Below are positions 33,657-45,460 of a DNA stretch of 64,000 nucleotides, piece after piece. The notes beneath the pieces are model-generated. The model was not told where the DNA came from. It saw only the letters and a list, made by a program, of their open reading frames with translations, and made no database searches. The position numbers were made by a program, and so were the translations under genes. The DNA is from Antilocapra americana (Eukaryota > Chordata > Mammalia > Artiodactyla > Antilocapridae): the NCBI GenBank assembly GCA_007570785.1, contig ML662465.1, forward strand, positions 6,747,974 through 6,811,973. The letters are read 5' to 3'. Every line of letters begins with the position of its first letter. Positions within the stretch are counted from its first letter, which is position 1.

Positions 33657-34938
33657 GAAAACAATAGAATGGAAAAGACTAGAGACCTCAAGAAAATTAG
33701 AGATACCAAGGGAATATTTCATGCAAAGATATGCACAATAAAGGACAGAAATGGTATAGACCTAACAGAAGTAGAAGATACTAAGAAGAGGTGGCAGGAA
33801 TACACAGAAGAACTGTAAAAAAAAGATCTTCATGACCTAGATAATCACAATGGTGTGATCACTCACCTAGAGCCAGACATCCTGGAATGTGAAGTCAAGT
33901 CGGCCTTAGGAAGCATTACTATGAACAAAGCTAGTGGAGGTGGTGGAATTCCAGCTGAGCTATTTCGGATCCTGAAAGATGATGCTGCGAAGTGCTACAC
34001 TCAATATGCCAGCAAATTTGGAAAACTCAGCTATGGCCACAGGACTGGAAAAAGTCAGTTTTCATTCCAATCCCAAAGAAAGGCAATGCCAAAGAATGAT
34101 CAAACTACCGCACAATTGCACTCATCTCACACGCTAGTAATGCTCAAAATTCTCCAAGCCAGGCTTCAACAGTACATGAATTGTGAACTTCCAGATGTTC
34201 AAGCTGGTTTTAGAAAAGGCAGAGGAACCAGAGGTCAAACTGCCAACATCCTCTAGATCATCGAAAAAGCAAAGAGAGTTCCAGAAAAACATCTATTTCT
34301 GCCTATTGATTAAGCCAAAGCCTTTGACTTCATGGATCACAATAAACTGTGGAAAATTCTGAAAGAGATGGGAATACCACATCACCTCATGTGCTGCTTC
34401 AGAAATCTGTATGTAGGTCAAGAAGCAACAGTTAGAACTGGACATGGAACAACAGACTTGTTTCAAATAGAAAAAGTAATACATCAAGGCTATATATTGT
34501 CACCCTGCTTATGTAACTTATATGCAGAGTACATCATGCAGAATGCTAGGTGGATGAAGCACAAGGTGGAATCAAGACTGCCAGGAGAAATATCAATAAC
34601 CTCAGATTTGCAGATGACACTACTCTTATGGCAGAAAGTGAAGAGGAACTAAAGAGCCTCTTGATGAAAGTGAAAGAGGAGAGTGAAAAAGTTGGCTTAA
34701 AACTCAACATTCAAAAAACGAATATCATGGCATCTGGTCCCATCACTTCATGGCAAATAGATGGGAGAAACAATGCAAACAATGACAGACTTAATTTTCT
34801 TGGGCTCCAAAATCACTGTGGACAGTGACTGCAGCCATGAAATTAAAAGACACTTGTTCCTTGAAAGAAAAGCTATGACAAACCTAAGCAGCATAGCAAA
34901 GAGCAGAGACATCACTTTGCCCACAAAGGTCCACATAG

Positions 34939-35059
34939 TTAGTTCAGTTCAGTCGCTCAGTTGTGTCCGACTCTTTGTGATCCCATGAACCGCAGCACGC
35001 CAGGCCTCCCTGTCCATCACCAACTCCCAGAGTCCATCCAAACCCATGTCCATTGACCA
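34939..35059 (-). mobile_element. BovB 3' tail nested antisense in BovB
   Basis: This insertion reads AGTTCAGTTCAGTCGCTCAG then TCCGACTCTTTGTGATCCC, and stops at GTCCATTGA. The host BovB resumes at 35060. It is the terminal roughly 120 bp of a second BovB or derived SINE in the opposite direction. Confidence 0.85.
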
Positions 35060-35510
35060 TAGAGTCAAACCTATGGTTTTTCCAGTAGTCATGTATGGAT
35101 GTGAGAGTTGGACTATAAAGAAGGCTGAGCGCTGAAGAATTGATGCTTTTAAACTGTGGTGTTGAAGAAGACTCTTGAGAGTCCCTTAGACTTCAAAGAG
35201 AGCTAACCAGTCAATCCTAAAGGAAATCAATCCTGAATATTCATTGGAAAGACCGATGCTGAGGCTGAAACTCCAACAGTTTGGCCACCTGATGCAAAAA
35301 GCTGACTTACGGAGAAAGACTCTAATGCCAGAAAGATTGAGGACAGGAAGAGAAGGAGGCCACAGGGCATGAGATGGCTGGATGGCATCACTGACTCAAT
35401 GGACATGAGTTTGAGCAACCTTTTGGGGGATAGTGAGGGACAGGGAAGCCTAGGGTGCTGCAGTCCAAGGGGTCACATAGAGTCAGACACAACTGAGCAA
35501 TTGAACAACA

Positions 35511-35650
35511 AACAGACGAGGAAACTAAACTCAGAAGTCAAGCAAGAAGTCCAAAGCCACAGAGCTCAAAAATGACAGAGCCAGAATTTGAACTGAATTC
35601 TGGCTTCACCCCTGTATTCCTTTCACTACATCTTTATTAATAATTTCCCA
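35511..35650 (-). mobile_element. MIR SINE fragment, antisense
   Basis: GACGAGGAAACTAAACTCAG, AAAGCCACAGAGCTC and CCAGAATTTGAACTGAATTC match the 5' half of MIR reversed. It directly follows the BovB end. Confidence 0.72.
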
Positions 35651-36186
35651 ATAATTCAACATATTATATCATATACACCCACTTTTATTTTAAATCAAGA
35701 GTTGGATGGTGAAAGAGGAGCAAGTAACTATTTTTTCGTTGGGAAAAATATAAAGAAAAAGCATTCAGGTAATTTTTCAAGCACAAACAAAACATCTACA
35801 GCAAAGCCTAAATTAGAAGCCAAGTATCAACAGATATACTCTTCAAGTTAAAAACACTTAATTTGTACCATTTGTACCCCAACTGACATAGAAAATACTA
35901 TTTTCCTCTTTATTCAATTCACTCATAAGGCCCCTCAACAAACAGTAATCATATAGCCAGGGCTAATGGTCCCTCTCATGGGGATTGGATGAGGAACACA
36001 GGATCCAGCTTATTCTGTATCACTTTGCTTTCCTATGGAGAGATCATTCATCCACTACAAGTTTCTTTTCTTTCCCACGTCTACTTCCTACCATCACACA
36101 CCACACAAATCACACATACATTCACACACTCATACAAATCTTCCTCATCTCTACTGGGTTAATTCTATCTCTGGATATTCTACTTC

Positions 36187-36198
36187 AAGAAATCTCTT
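36187..36198. repeat. Target-site duplication, left copy (ATP5MG retrocopy)
   Basis: AAGAAATCTCTT immediately precedes the retrocopied 5' UTR. The partner copy is at 36659-36670 after the A-tail. Confidence 0.88.
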
Positions 36199-36658
36199 CA
36201 GTCGGGCGACGGGCTCTCCGTCCTAGGACCATGGCCCAGTTTGTCTGTAACCTCGCGGAGAAGGCCCCGGCGCTAGTCAACGCTGCTGTGACTTACTCGA
36301 AGCCTCGATTGGCCACGTTTTGGTACTATGCTGAGGTTGAGCTGGTTCCTCCAACCCCTGCTGAGATCCCTACAGCAATTCAGAGCTTGAAAAAAATTAT
36401 CAACAGTGCGAAAACCGGTAGCTTCAAACAGGTCACTGTTAAGGAAGCTCTACTGAATGGTTTGGTGGCCACTGAGGTGTGGATGTGATTTTATGTTGGC
36501 GAGATCATAGGCAAGCGAGGCATCATTGGCTATGATGTTTGAAGACCAATTTTTAACATGTGATTGATTATATTTGCTTTATTATTCAAGTGTTCTTGGA
36601 CCATGTGTGAGCAGACTACTATTTGAATAAAATAAGACAATGTGTCAGAAAAAAAAAA
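36199..36658 (+). pseudogene. ATP5MG: ATP5MG (ATP synthase subunit g) processed pseudogene
   Basis: This intronless copy of the mRNA for subunit g of mitochondrial ATP synthase includes a 5' UTR (GGGCGACGGGCTCTCC), an ATG at 36231, a 3' UTR with an AATAAA at 36625-36630 and a poly(A) tail. The protein (about 103 residues in the parent) is preserved for 85 residues, from MAQFVCNLAEKAPAL to LLNGLVATEVWM. There TGG has become TGA (36486-36488), cutting the last part (FYVGEIIGKRGIIGYDV), which is otherwise still in frame to a stop at 36540-36542. The direct repeat AAGAAATCTCTT flanks it (36187-36198 and 36659-36670). Loss of the conserved C-terminal segment makes function unlikely. Confidence 0.95.
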
Positions 36659-36670
36659 AAGAAATCTCTT
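36659..36670. repeat. Target-site duplication, right copy (ATP5MG retrocopy)
   Basis: AAGAAATCTCTT directly follows the poly(A) tail. It is a perfect 12-bp match to 36187-36198. Confidence 0.88.
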
Positions 36671-37451
36671 AAACATACATTTTCTGCAAGTCTTCTTTTT
36701 CTTCCTCTGCCAGGGTGATCTGTAAGTAAAAAATGACCCAGAATATTGTTGACAAGTGTTAAGAAGAATCTCGGTGAAGCACCTCTGTCACACAGAAGAA
36801 ATCTCATGTTTTAAAGTCAAATTGCAAAGGATCAGAGATACAAGCTATTTCTACTTTTTAACTTTTAAGAAGCTTTTTATCAGTAATGTAACTGTATTGC
36901 TTTCTACTATATTTTTTATACAGAACTAAATATTTCAGTCATGACATGGTCTTACTGACTAGCCTAGTAACCTAATTTCTGTATTGACCCAGAGAATCAA
37001 CTAATCAACCTACATTAACTTTCACCTTAAAATATTTTTTCAAAGTTGGGAATAACTAGATAGTAGCTGGATCTTACTTTCCAAAATAAAAACCAACTGA
37101 CAACATGTAAAAAATTATGAATTTTGTGGACATGCAGCTATTGAAAGAAAAGTTGGTATATAAAAAATATAAATATATTTGTGAAAATGAGATGACAACT
37201 AGGGATGCCAAATCCCTCTTTCCTGATTAGCCTCTTTCTGCTTTGATATTCTACTTTCACTTAAAATATAACCTCTAAACCAAAATCATCACTTTTGCCC
37301 TTAAAGCAGCACACTGTCCAAAGTTCTCAATTCTGTTTCCTACTCCAGGTTTAAAGACTTAATGTCAATGATAACACTTCCTCTTTCCTGCCAGGTGGAA
37401 ACTGGAGTGAGTGCTAAGGTACAGAGACCAATAAATTTTATGCCCTGTTCT
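36671..37451. other. No recognised feature
   Basis: AT-rich unique-looking intron downstream of the ATP5MG retrocopy. Confidence 0.55.
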
Positions 37452-37787
37452 TTTTTTATAAAATTTTAAAAATTATTTATTTTTGTCTTTGCTGGGTCTT
37501 CGATGCTGCGTGGGATCTTTCTCTAGTTGTGGAGAGTGGGGGCTACTCTTTAGTTGTGATGTGAAGGCATCTCATTGTAGAGCACAGGCTCTAGAGTGTG
37601 CAGGCTTCAGTACTTGTGGCACGTGGGCTCAGCAATTGAGGCTCAGTATAAAGCACATGCTCAACAGCTGTGGTGCGTGGGCTTAGATGCTCCACGACAT
37701 GTGGGATCATCCCAGTCCAGGGAATGAATCTGTGTCTCCAGCAATGGCGGGTGGATTCTTTATCACTGAGCCATGGAGGAAGCCCTA
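37452..37787 (-). mobile_element. CHR-2 SINE, minus strand
   Basis: TTATTTATTTTTGTCTTTGC through TATCACTGAGCCATGGAGGA. Partial repeats around TTTAAAAAT on both sides may be an eroded target duplication. Confidence 0.9.
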
Positions 37788-38224
37788 TTCTTATAGAACT
37801 TTAAAAATCTACACTAGAAAGCAGGGAAAGTAACATACAAATAAACACAATACAGATATGCTACCATGAAAACCACACAAGAGGGAAAAATCACGTGAGG
37901 TAGGGGATCAAAAAAGATTTTTATGAAGACAGCAGTTGACATATGCTTGGAAGATGAGTAGGACACTGAAACGACAGGAACTGCTACGCGCGAGAGAGCA
38001 TCACACTGAGAATAAACCACATAAACAAAGATTTAGAGATGAATAAAGAGACTACAGATTAGATTTAGGAAACAGTAATAGAGGAGTTGGAATGTAGATC
38101 CATGTAAGGAAAAAGTAGGATCAAAAGTTGGAAAGGAAAGCCAGAGGCATGCTGGCAGATCATTAAGTGCCTTTTGTTCTATGGTAGATGAAGGGTCACT
38201 GAAGGTTTCTGGTCCAAACATATG

Positions 38225-38440
38225 CAGTGGCTAAAAGCCAGGATTCTGGAGCTTGATTCAAATCTCAGCTTTTCCACTTAGCAGCTGTGTGACCCTGGGC
38301 AAGTTACTTAATTTCTTTGTATCTCTGTGGGGCTAATAGCAGCACTTAGGGATGTTGTGAGGATTAAATTGGCTCACACATGTAAAAAGTGTCTAGAAAA
38401 GTAGCTGTCATAAAGCAAGTACTTATAAGTATTTGCAACT
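38225..38440 (+). mobile_element. MIR SINE, sense
   Basis: CTTAGCAGCTGTGTGACCCT, GGGCAAGTTACTTAATTTCT and TTGTGAGGATTAAATTGGCT are close to consensus over about 200 bp. Confidence 0.88.
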
Positions 38441-39471
38441 ATTTAATATTACCATCCTACCCTTTAGAAGGATAAATTTAGTGGAGATGTATAGAAATGA
38501 ACTGAAATGAATCTTCCCAAACACTTTACAGGTTCCTCAAGGATAAAATACTTTTTCATTCGCTTAAAAGAAATCCCTCAGAATATTTAGTACAGTTCCT
38601 TACAGACCACACATATCTTAGTAAGTATTTATTGTGAGACTGTCTGTAATAAAGTAAAACGGTGTAGGAAATATCTACGTGAAGAGTTAAGGAATAGTCG
38701 CAGTAAATCAAAGATTTACTAAAATGGATGGTTTTATAAGTGACATGGTCATAAATGAAATGGCCTTGGAGGTCTTTGCCTTACTTTGAACATGCCCTAT
38801 TTTTGAAAAAAAATTTCTGTACTATAGCTGAAAGTAGACCCAATAATGTTCCAGGAAAAAAACTTACTGTGAATATACCAAAAATGGGGAGACCCAATGA
38901 AATTCCCCTCTCCCATTTTCTTACTTGACCCCACCAACTGTATTTTCTTTACTTTTTAAAATCTCTAATGATAGCAGTATACCGTCTCTGCTGAACAGAT
39001 CTATATTAAAAGTCAACAGCTGCCTTTTTGCTCAATATACACAACAGCAAGTGTCAAAATACCAAATGTGACCTTTTATTTATAGCAAAGCTAGTAAAAA
39101 GAGACACACAAAAAGTGCAGTCTTTTCATCTCAATTAAAAAGGAAAAAAAAGCAATTCAAAGAACTGTCAGTTTGCTTCAAAACTGAAGTCATTAACTGA
39201 AATGTCACATAAGTAAACTATACATTCCGGTTTATACATACTCAGAAATACATGTAAGTATCATTGACAGCAACACCCAAATCTTTATGCTTCCCTGTCA
39301 ACTCTAAAGCAATAAACCCCAAAGGACTATTTCATTCTACTTGCCCATGGCATATCCAGTAAGGATATTCAATTTAGCTGAGATTTACAGCTAATGAGAG
39401 AATACATAATAAATTTTAGAGAGGTATGTTATTGAAAAGTGATTCTGATCCAAATACTTAGTTTTAGGTAC
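38441..39471. other. Repeat-poor kilobase
   Basis: No repeat family was recognised over 1 kb, which is uncommon in this window. There is no coding signal. Confidence 0.5.
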
Positions 39472-39868
39472 TTTGATTTTCAAGGATCCTTAGGTTCCCT
39501 CATTCTCTTATCTAACCTCTCTACTATTTCAACAATACGTTTGCTAAATATTGGGCTCCCCTGGTGGCTCAGACCGTACAGAATCTGCGTGCAGTGCCGA
39601 AGACCCAAGTTCGATCTCTGGGTCAGGAAGATCCCCTAGATCGAGTGGCTATATACTCCAGTGTTCTCGCCTGGAGAATTTCATGGACACAGAAGTTAGC
39701 GGACTACAGTCCATGGGGTCACAAAGAGTCAGACTCAACTGAGCAACTAACACTTTCACTTTTTCACCTTGATTTTCAAGGATCCTTTCCTTGATGCTCT
39801 TAGCTAACTGCTCTATTTCAACAATGTTGTGTTAGTTAGCTATTTCAACAATAGCTTTGCTAAATATT
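39472..39868. repeat. Diverged tandem duplication split by Bov-tA
   Basis: GATTTTCAAGGATCCTT, CTCTTA..CTAAC, CTATTTCAACAAT and TTTGCTAAATATT occur in the same order in 39472-39552 and 39768-39868. The second copy has an extra internal TATTTCAACAAT unit. Confidence 0.8.
39553..39762 (+). mobile_element. Bov-tA SINE at the junction of a tandem duplication
   Basis: GGGCTCCCCTGGTGGCTCAG through CAACTGAGCAACTAACACTT. Related roughly 80-100 bp segments lie on both sides (39472-39552 and 39768-39868). Confidence 0.92.
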
Positions 39869-41189
39869 AGCTTTTCATCAGTCTACAGTGAATAAAGAAT
39901 AAAATAATGCTACCACTATCTATAATCTATTGTTACCAAGCAGACCATGCTTTTGAAGTATCAACTTTATCAGCAGCTACTTGCTAGCTGGGCAAAGAAT
40001 TCTAAAAAGTACACAGAAAAACATGTGTAACTTCAGAGCTTGACAATAAAACATTCTGACAATCAAAAAAATAATGAATGTTATGCTTATGTAAATAATC
40101 ATAAATAAGTTGTAGATACGAAATTTACACCTATATATTATCACTGCTGTCACTGTACAACCTAATTTTTTGGGTTATTCAGAGGATATAAAACAAGGTC
40201 ACTATGTAAACAATTATCCATTCACATTGCATGATTAAGCTATTTATAACTCAATAACAATAATTTCATGAACAGCAATACTTTATTACACGTGTAAATT
40301 TCCCCTGTAAGATTATGTAATATGGCCCACTGCTTAAGTATGCACTGAAATGGAGTATGGAAAAATTCATAAACTCACAGGTACATTGAAGATGGCTAAT
40401 GACAACTAGAAGAAATTTTATTTCATAAACGAAAACTGAAGAATTTTCAGTTGTACTATTTGCCAGGTTTCTATCAAGAAACAACTATCTCATATACCTT
40501 AGACTTATTTTCAGCTTTTGAGGTGAGACTAATTGACTATACTCTAACTGAAAGCTTTACAGATCACTATAGTCCTTTAAAAATAATTTGGGAAATATAT
40601 GATTTTCATAATTCACTGCAGACACTACTCTTTAATATATTTGTTGTTCAGTCACTCAGCAAACCAGTCAATTTTTAATATATAGGAGAACAGAAAGTTG
40701 GGGTCTGAACCTGTGCAGCAATTGGAAATTCGACAAGAGGTAGTAACCACATCTAACTGATATAATTTTGGTTAACAAAAAATTATCAACTACGACTTGT
40801 CTAAGATGAATTACATGGCTAGCAAATTGTGGGACTGGGATCTGACTACATGTTGATCTAACCCAAAACCCGTGCGCTCTTTCCACCATGGTAGGCTGTC
40901 TTTCAGTTGGAAAACCTCTTTATCTGTTTCAGAAACATAAACCCATGCATTCCTTGGTTTTGGTACTTACATAAACCCCATGAAGTTTACATCGCCGCTA
41001 CAATTGACTTCACAGTCTCTTTCCTGGAAACCTCCCTTCCCCAAGCTGGATTTCAGAAATATTCACCACAGACACACTATTGCTTTAAATCTCTCTTTAG
41101 AACAAGGCAGGATATAGGAAAATAAATAAAACAGATAATACAAAAGGGAAACATTTTTAAATTAGGATGTTTTGACCTTTCATATAACA
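39869..41189. other. Repeat-poor 1.3 kb
   Basis: Only the roughly 20-bp BovB tail-like stub at 40634 was noticed. Open frames here are short and unrelated to known proteins. Confidence 0.5.
40634..40655 (-). mobile_element. BovB/Bov-A tail stub
   Basis: TGTTGTTCAGTCACTCAG is the terminal motif alone, about 20 bp. It could be chance. Confidence 0.35.
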
Positions 41190-41430
41190 ATGACTAACAT
41201 TTGAGCATTTACTATATATTAGACCATGTGCTAATTCTTCATATGCTATATTTTATTTTCTCACAATCATCTTTTGAGATAAATATATTATTTGCAGTTT
41301 TATAGCTGAGAAATCAAATTACATGCCCCAAATCATAAAATTCATAAAAAAGGAATCAAAAAATCAAATCTAGATACGTCTGACTCAAATCTCATGGGAC
41401 TATTTTACTACACTGCAACTCCAATACAAA
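41190..41430 (-). mobile_element. MIR SINE, antisense, AT-decayed
   Basis: TTTGAGCATTTACTATATAT and GTTTTATAGCTGAGAAATCA remain recognisable. Confidence 0.6.
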
Positions 41431-41577
41431 CTCAACATTTATGAGGAAAGGGGTTAAACAACAGAACTATTTTAAGTTTATACTAAGCTGAACAGTAGAG
41501 GACTGATGTACATTGCTCTTACTATGCCAGCTTTGAAAGGGGTCTGGCAGCCAAGTGAGGAAGAACTCAACAAGTCT

Positions 41578-42036
41578 CAATTCAGTTCAGTTCAGTTCAG
41601 CCCCTCAGTCATGTCTGACTCTTTGTGACCCCATGAATTGCAGCACGCCAGGCATTCCTGTCCATCACCAACTCCCGGAGTTTACCCAAAGTCATGTCCA
41701 TCGAGTTGGTGATGCCATCCAGCCATCTCACCCTCGGTCGTCCCCTTCTCCTCCTGCCCCCAATCCTTCCCAGCATCAGGGTCTTTTCCAAAGTCAGCTC
41801 TTCGCGTGAGGTGGCCAAAGTATCGGAGTTTCAGCTTCAACACCAGTTCTGCCAGTGAACACCCAGGACTGATCTCCTCCAGGATGGACTGGTTGGATCT
41901 CCTTGCAGTCCAGGGGACTCTCAAGAGTCTTCTCCAACACCGCAGTTCAAAAGCATCAGTTCTTCGGCGCTCAGCTTTCTTCACCGCCCAACTCTCACAT
42001 CCACACACGACCACTGGAGAAACCACAGCCTTGACA
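41578..42036 (-). mobile_element. BovB 3' end, antisense, young copy
   Basis: The CAGTT tail (about 41582-41600) is followed by a CpG-rich, well-preserved 3' end. Minus-strand relics are VVVCGCESWAVKKAERRRTD and [20 protein letters not shown]. Short direct repeats ACAAGTCT flank it (41570-41577 and 42034-42041), partly overlapping element sequence. Confidence 0.92.
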
Positions 42037-42539
42037 AGTCTGGTCAGTCTAATAAATGCAATGGCTGCCATCGCTCTGTAATCCTTTCTTCAGAACTTCC
42101 TTCCTCTTAAGATTTTTTCACTCTCTCATGACTTCTGTCTATGTTCTTGGTCCCAAATTCCCCTTCACCGAATCTTTTAGGTCAACTAGCTTATATCCTT
42201 CATCCTGAAGGGCCTACATCTCTGTTGATAATAGTAAAACAGGGGCTTTTTGGAACTAAGGTTGTAAAAAAAATAAATGCTTTGTTCAGGAAAACTCATC
42301 TCATATTGGAAAATCTGGACTATGCTGTGAATTTCACAGTATTATAAATTATTTCAAGCTTCAAGTTTGACCTGTGAATACTGTAAAAAGACTGGTCTTT
42401 GAATTTTTATTCAAAGTTCTTATTGGATATGCTGAAATAAATAATACTGATGATGTTACTTTTTAAAATACCAAGGAAAAAATTTTATACCACTTTACCA
42501 TTATGAAGAAGTGGTATTCTTGGAAGGCAAAGAAACTGA

Positions 42540-42900
42540 CTGGCCCCAATATCCATCAACTGATGAATGGATAAATAAATGGGGATACACCACACAGTTT
42601 GGCAGTAAGAGGAAATGAACTACTGATATTTGCTGTACATTGAAAACATTATGCTAGGTGAAATAAACCAATCACTAAAGACCACACATTGCATGATTCC
42701 CTTTATATGAAATGTCCAGAATAAGCAAATCTACAAAGACAGAAAGCAGTCTGCTTAAGACCCAGGACGTTAGGGGGTGAAGGGATCTGGGGTTTCTTTT
42801 TGCAGTACTGAGAATGTTCTAAAACTGACTGTGGCACAACTTTATGGTTATGCTAACTACTTCACTGTTCACTTTAAATAGGTGCATCTTACGGTTAATG
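42540..42900 (+). mobile_element. Old L1 3' region
   Basis: CATCAACTGATGAATGGATA, TATATGAAATGTCCAGAATA and GGGTTTCTTTTTGCAGTACT match the same ancient L1 3' end as at 4410-4850. Confidence 0.75.
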
Positions 42901-43804
42901 GAATTATATATCAAAAAAGCTGTTTTAAAAAAGAAATTTACTGGAAAAAGACTCAAAAGGCCACTGAAGAAGTTTTGTTAATGCTTTTAAAGTTAAAGAA
43001 GGGTGCAATCTCAAGATTTTTGTTTTCTGAGGTAAGCCAGTTCTGTCCTTCTCTACAAGTCATGTCCAAAATGATTAACACAACAAAGTTCTAGACAGTT
43101 TAGTTTAACAAATGATGTTACAAAGCTCCTTCACACCAAACCAACTCTGATTACTGAAGTCACAATTCAGGAAAAGGGCTTATCATCTAATAACTTTCTA
43201 CTATTTAATAAACAGATGTGCTTTGGAAGCTTGTAATTTTAATGTTTTAAACCAAAGGCCTACCAACTTGTAGGCTAGGATCTACCTAAAGATCTTGAAC
43301 TCTTATGTGACAGATGTCAAGCCCACAGTGTCCTATCTGAGGTTTACCAGGATTTTCTGTGGAGAGAGTAGTGGGTAACAGAATGGGAAATGAAACCCCT
43401 CTGTGTCTTTTTCAATCATCTGCCAGTCTTCGTACTTGAGAAAAAAGAAAATTCTTCCTTGCAAAAGGCTAGCCATCTCCTAGGTTTCAATTAGCTAAGG
43501 CTTTCTTCCCATTTCTGATGTTTTTATCCATGAGGGGTGGGGTGGAGATATGGTGTTAAGAATATCTAAGTTTATTTATGTCCTTTCACTCAGTCTTTCT
43601 CAGGTCAGGAGGAATGATTTCATTTGACTGGCAGTGTAGGATAAAAAACTGGGTATAAGTGGTCCAACTTTTTGCCCTTGGGAGCAAGTTGCCTAAAGGG
43701 AGTACTCACCTCTTTCATTCTTTCCCACTGGAAGTCCTACAGAGCAAGTCCCCCAATCCTGCCTGGGATTGGATAATTAAGTCTGCTCAATTTTGAGGCC
43801 CAGT
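42901..43804. other. No recognised feature
   Basis: Unique-looking sequence between an old L1 and a truncated Bov-tA. Confidence 0.5.
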
Positions 43805-43815
43805 AAGAGGAAGTT

Positions 43816-43919
43816 GGAGAAGGGAAAGGCTACCCACTCCAGTATTCTGGCCTAGAGAATTGCAGGGACAGTCCATGGGGTCGCAAAGAGTCGGACACGA
43901 CTGAGCGACTTTCACTTTC
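43816..43919 (+). mobile_element. 5'-truncated Bov-tA SINE with target-site duplication
   Basis: Only the 3' half (GGAGAAGGGAAAGGCTACCC to CGACTTTCACTTTC) is present. AAGAGGAAGTT flanks it at 43805-43815 and 43920-43930. Confidence 0.92.
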
Positions 43920-43930
43920 AAGAGGAAGTT

Positions 43931-45212
43931 ACTTGTCCAAGGATATAAGTCACATTCTCCAATATCCTCTTTATCAATATTAAATAATATTTTGGCTCCT
44001 AATTATCTTATTTTTTTCTCAATTAGTTCACAATATAAATAAGGAAGAGGATGTGAATGAGACTCCTTAAAAACTCTCACATCCAATCTAATTTTAATAA
44101 GGACAAGAGTGAAGATATTTTCAGAAATAAATACACTATGACAGACTATAATCTGAATAAGAGAACCAATTCTAGAGAGAAAAATTTTGCTTAGATATAA
44201 GGAAGAGGTTCAAGTTCCTTCATGTGCTAGAAGACTCCTGGGAAATACTTGGAAATCTTCATAAAGAACCCTAGGTAAATATATCTAGGATGATATAGGA
44301 TGGTAATAATCCTCAATGGTTGGGCTTCCCCAGTGACTCAGCAGTAAAAAATCTTCCTACAATGCAGGAAACACAGGGTTGATCACTGGGTCAGGAAGAT
44401 CCCCTGGAGGAGGGCATGGCAACCCACTCCAGTATGCTTGCTTGGAGAATCCCATGGACAGAGGGGCCTGGCAGGCTACAGTCCATGGTTACAAAGAGTC
44501 GGTCATGACTGAAGCAACTGAGCACACACAATCCTAAATGGTCACTGAAATCCATGCCATAAACGGATGATGCCTAGAGTAAAAGGATCTCTAGATCACT
44601 TATATTTATCAGAAGGAGCTTTGTTTGTTGATCTTGTTAAAAAGTTTTTTCTTCACTAAAAATTTGTCTCTTGAGGGATGAGAAAACAGTAAGTGTGAGG
44701 TTAAGGTATTTGTACAAAGTGCAGGACATCCCTTTAATACTGAAACCCAAATATCCTTTACCTCTTCTGTATTCTGGCAAAAATTTTAGCCACTGATGTG
44801 TGCACAAATTCCTACATAGGTAATACTTTGGTGAAGAGTGCTCTTGAAGGGAGACTTTGCAACCCTGAAACTCAAATCTCATGTGCAAAGCACTGACTTA
44901 TGGGGGAAAATGTAGAAATGACTATTTAACATTGGCCAAATATAAGAACCCTAGGGAATCAAATCAAGTCATAGATGTCAAAGTGCTTCAAAAACTATAA
45001 AGCACATAAAATATTGTCTTGATACTGAGTTCCAGTAACCAGTAGAAATTTGACCCTAGCAAAGCAGAATTAATGTAATTCTGCCATTATATTTACCTAT
45101 CATTTAATACTTTTTATTACATTAATAGAAACTTCTAAGGGTCCTTACTAAAGTATCCCCCTATGTATATTCCCCATACAAATGGACATCTACTTCTGTT
45201 ACACTGTATCTT
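43931..45212. other. Mostly unique sequence
   Basis: Outside the Bov-tA at 44321-44528 no repeat or gene was recognised. Confidence 0.5.
44321..44528 (+). mobile_element. Bov-tA SINE, plus strand, with target-site duplication
   Basis: TGGGCTTCCCCAGTGACTCA through ACTGAGCACACAC. AATCCTCAATGGT on the left and AATCCTAAATGGT on the right differ at one base. Confidence 0.92.
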
Positions 45213-45318
45213 TAGAGTTCGCCGGTGGTCCAGTGGTTAGGACTAGGGGCTTTCACTGCCATGGGCCCAGGTTCAATCTCTGGTTGGGGAACTAAGGTCC
45301 TGTGAGCCACTTGGCTTT
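45213..45318 (+). mobile_element. CHR-1-type SINE, plus strand
   Basis: AGAGTTCGCCGGTGGTCCAG, GTTGGGGAACTAAGGTCCTG and GAGCCACTTGGC. Confidence 0.88.
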
Positions 45319-45460
45319 TGGGTAGCAGTCATCATATCTTTAAAAGTTTGTGCATAATCCACAAGCTATTAGAACAAATTCAGGAAATGCTATCACACAC
45401 AGATGAAAATGAAAGGAATACAGTTTCTCTGTATTTGGGCCAATACTATAAAAACAAATA

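Larger units (their letters stand above)
32590..35510 (+). mobile_element. BovB LINE, near full-length, sense strand
   Basis: This copy reads from the apurinic endonuclease-like domain (QITVIQAYAPT-like relic near 32780-32810; DYILCSQ-type region near 33120) through the linker, reverse transcriptase (MDHNKLWKIL at 34332; LRFADDTTLMAESEEELKS near 34580-34650) to the 3' end (CTGAGCAATTGAACAAC). The catalytic motif survives as FADD. Numerous frameshifts and stops make it inactive. It is interrupted by a 57-bp antisense patch at 33600-33656 and by an antisense BovB 3' tail at 34939-35059. Confidence 0.93.

Noticed and set aside
36231..36488. Possible functional 85-residue ATP5MG-like gene
   Set aside because: It is intronless, has a poly(A) tail and TSD, and lost its conserved C-terminus, so it is called a processed pseudogene.
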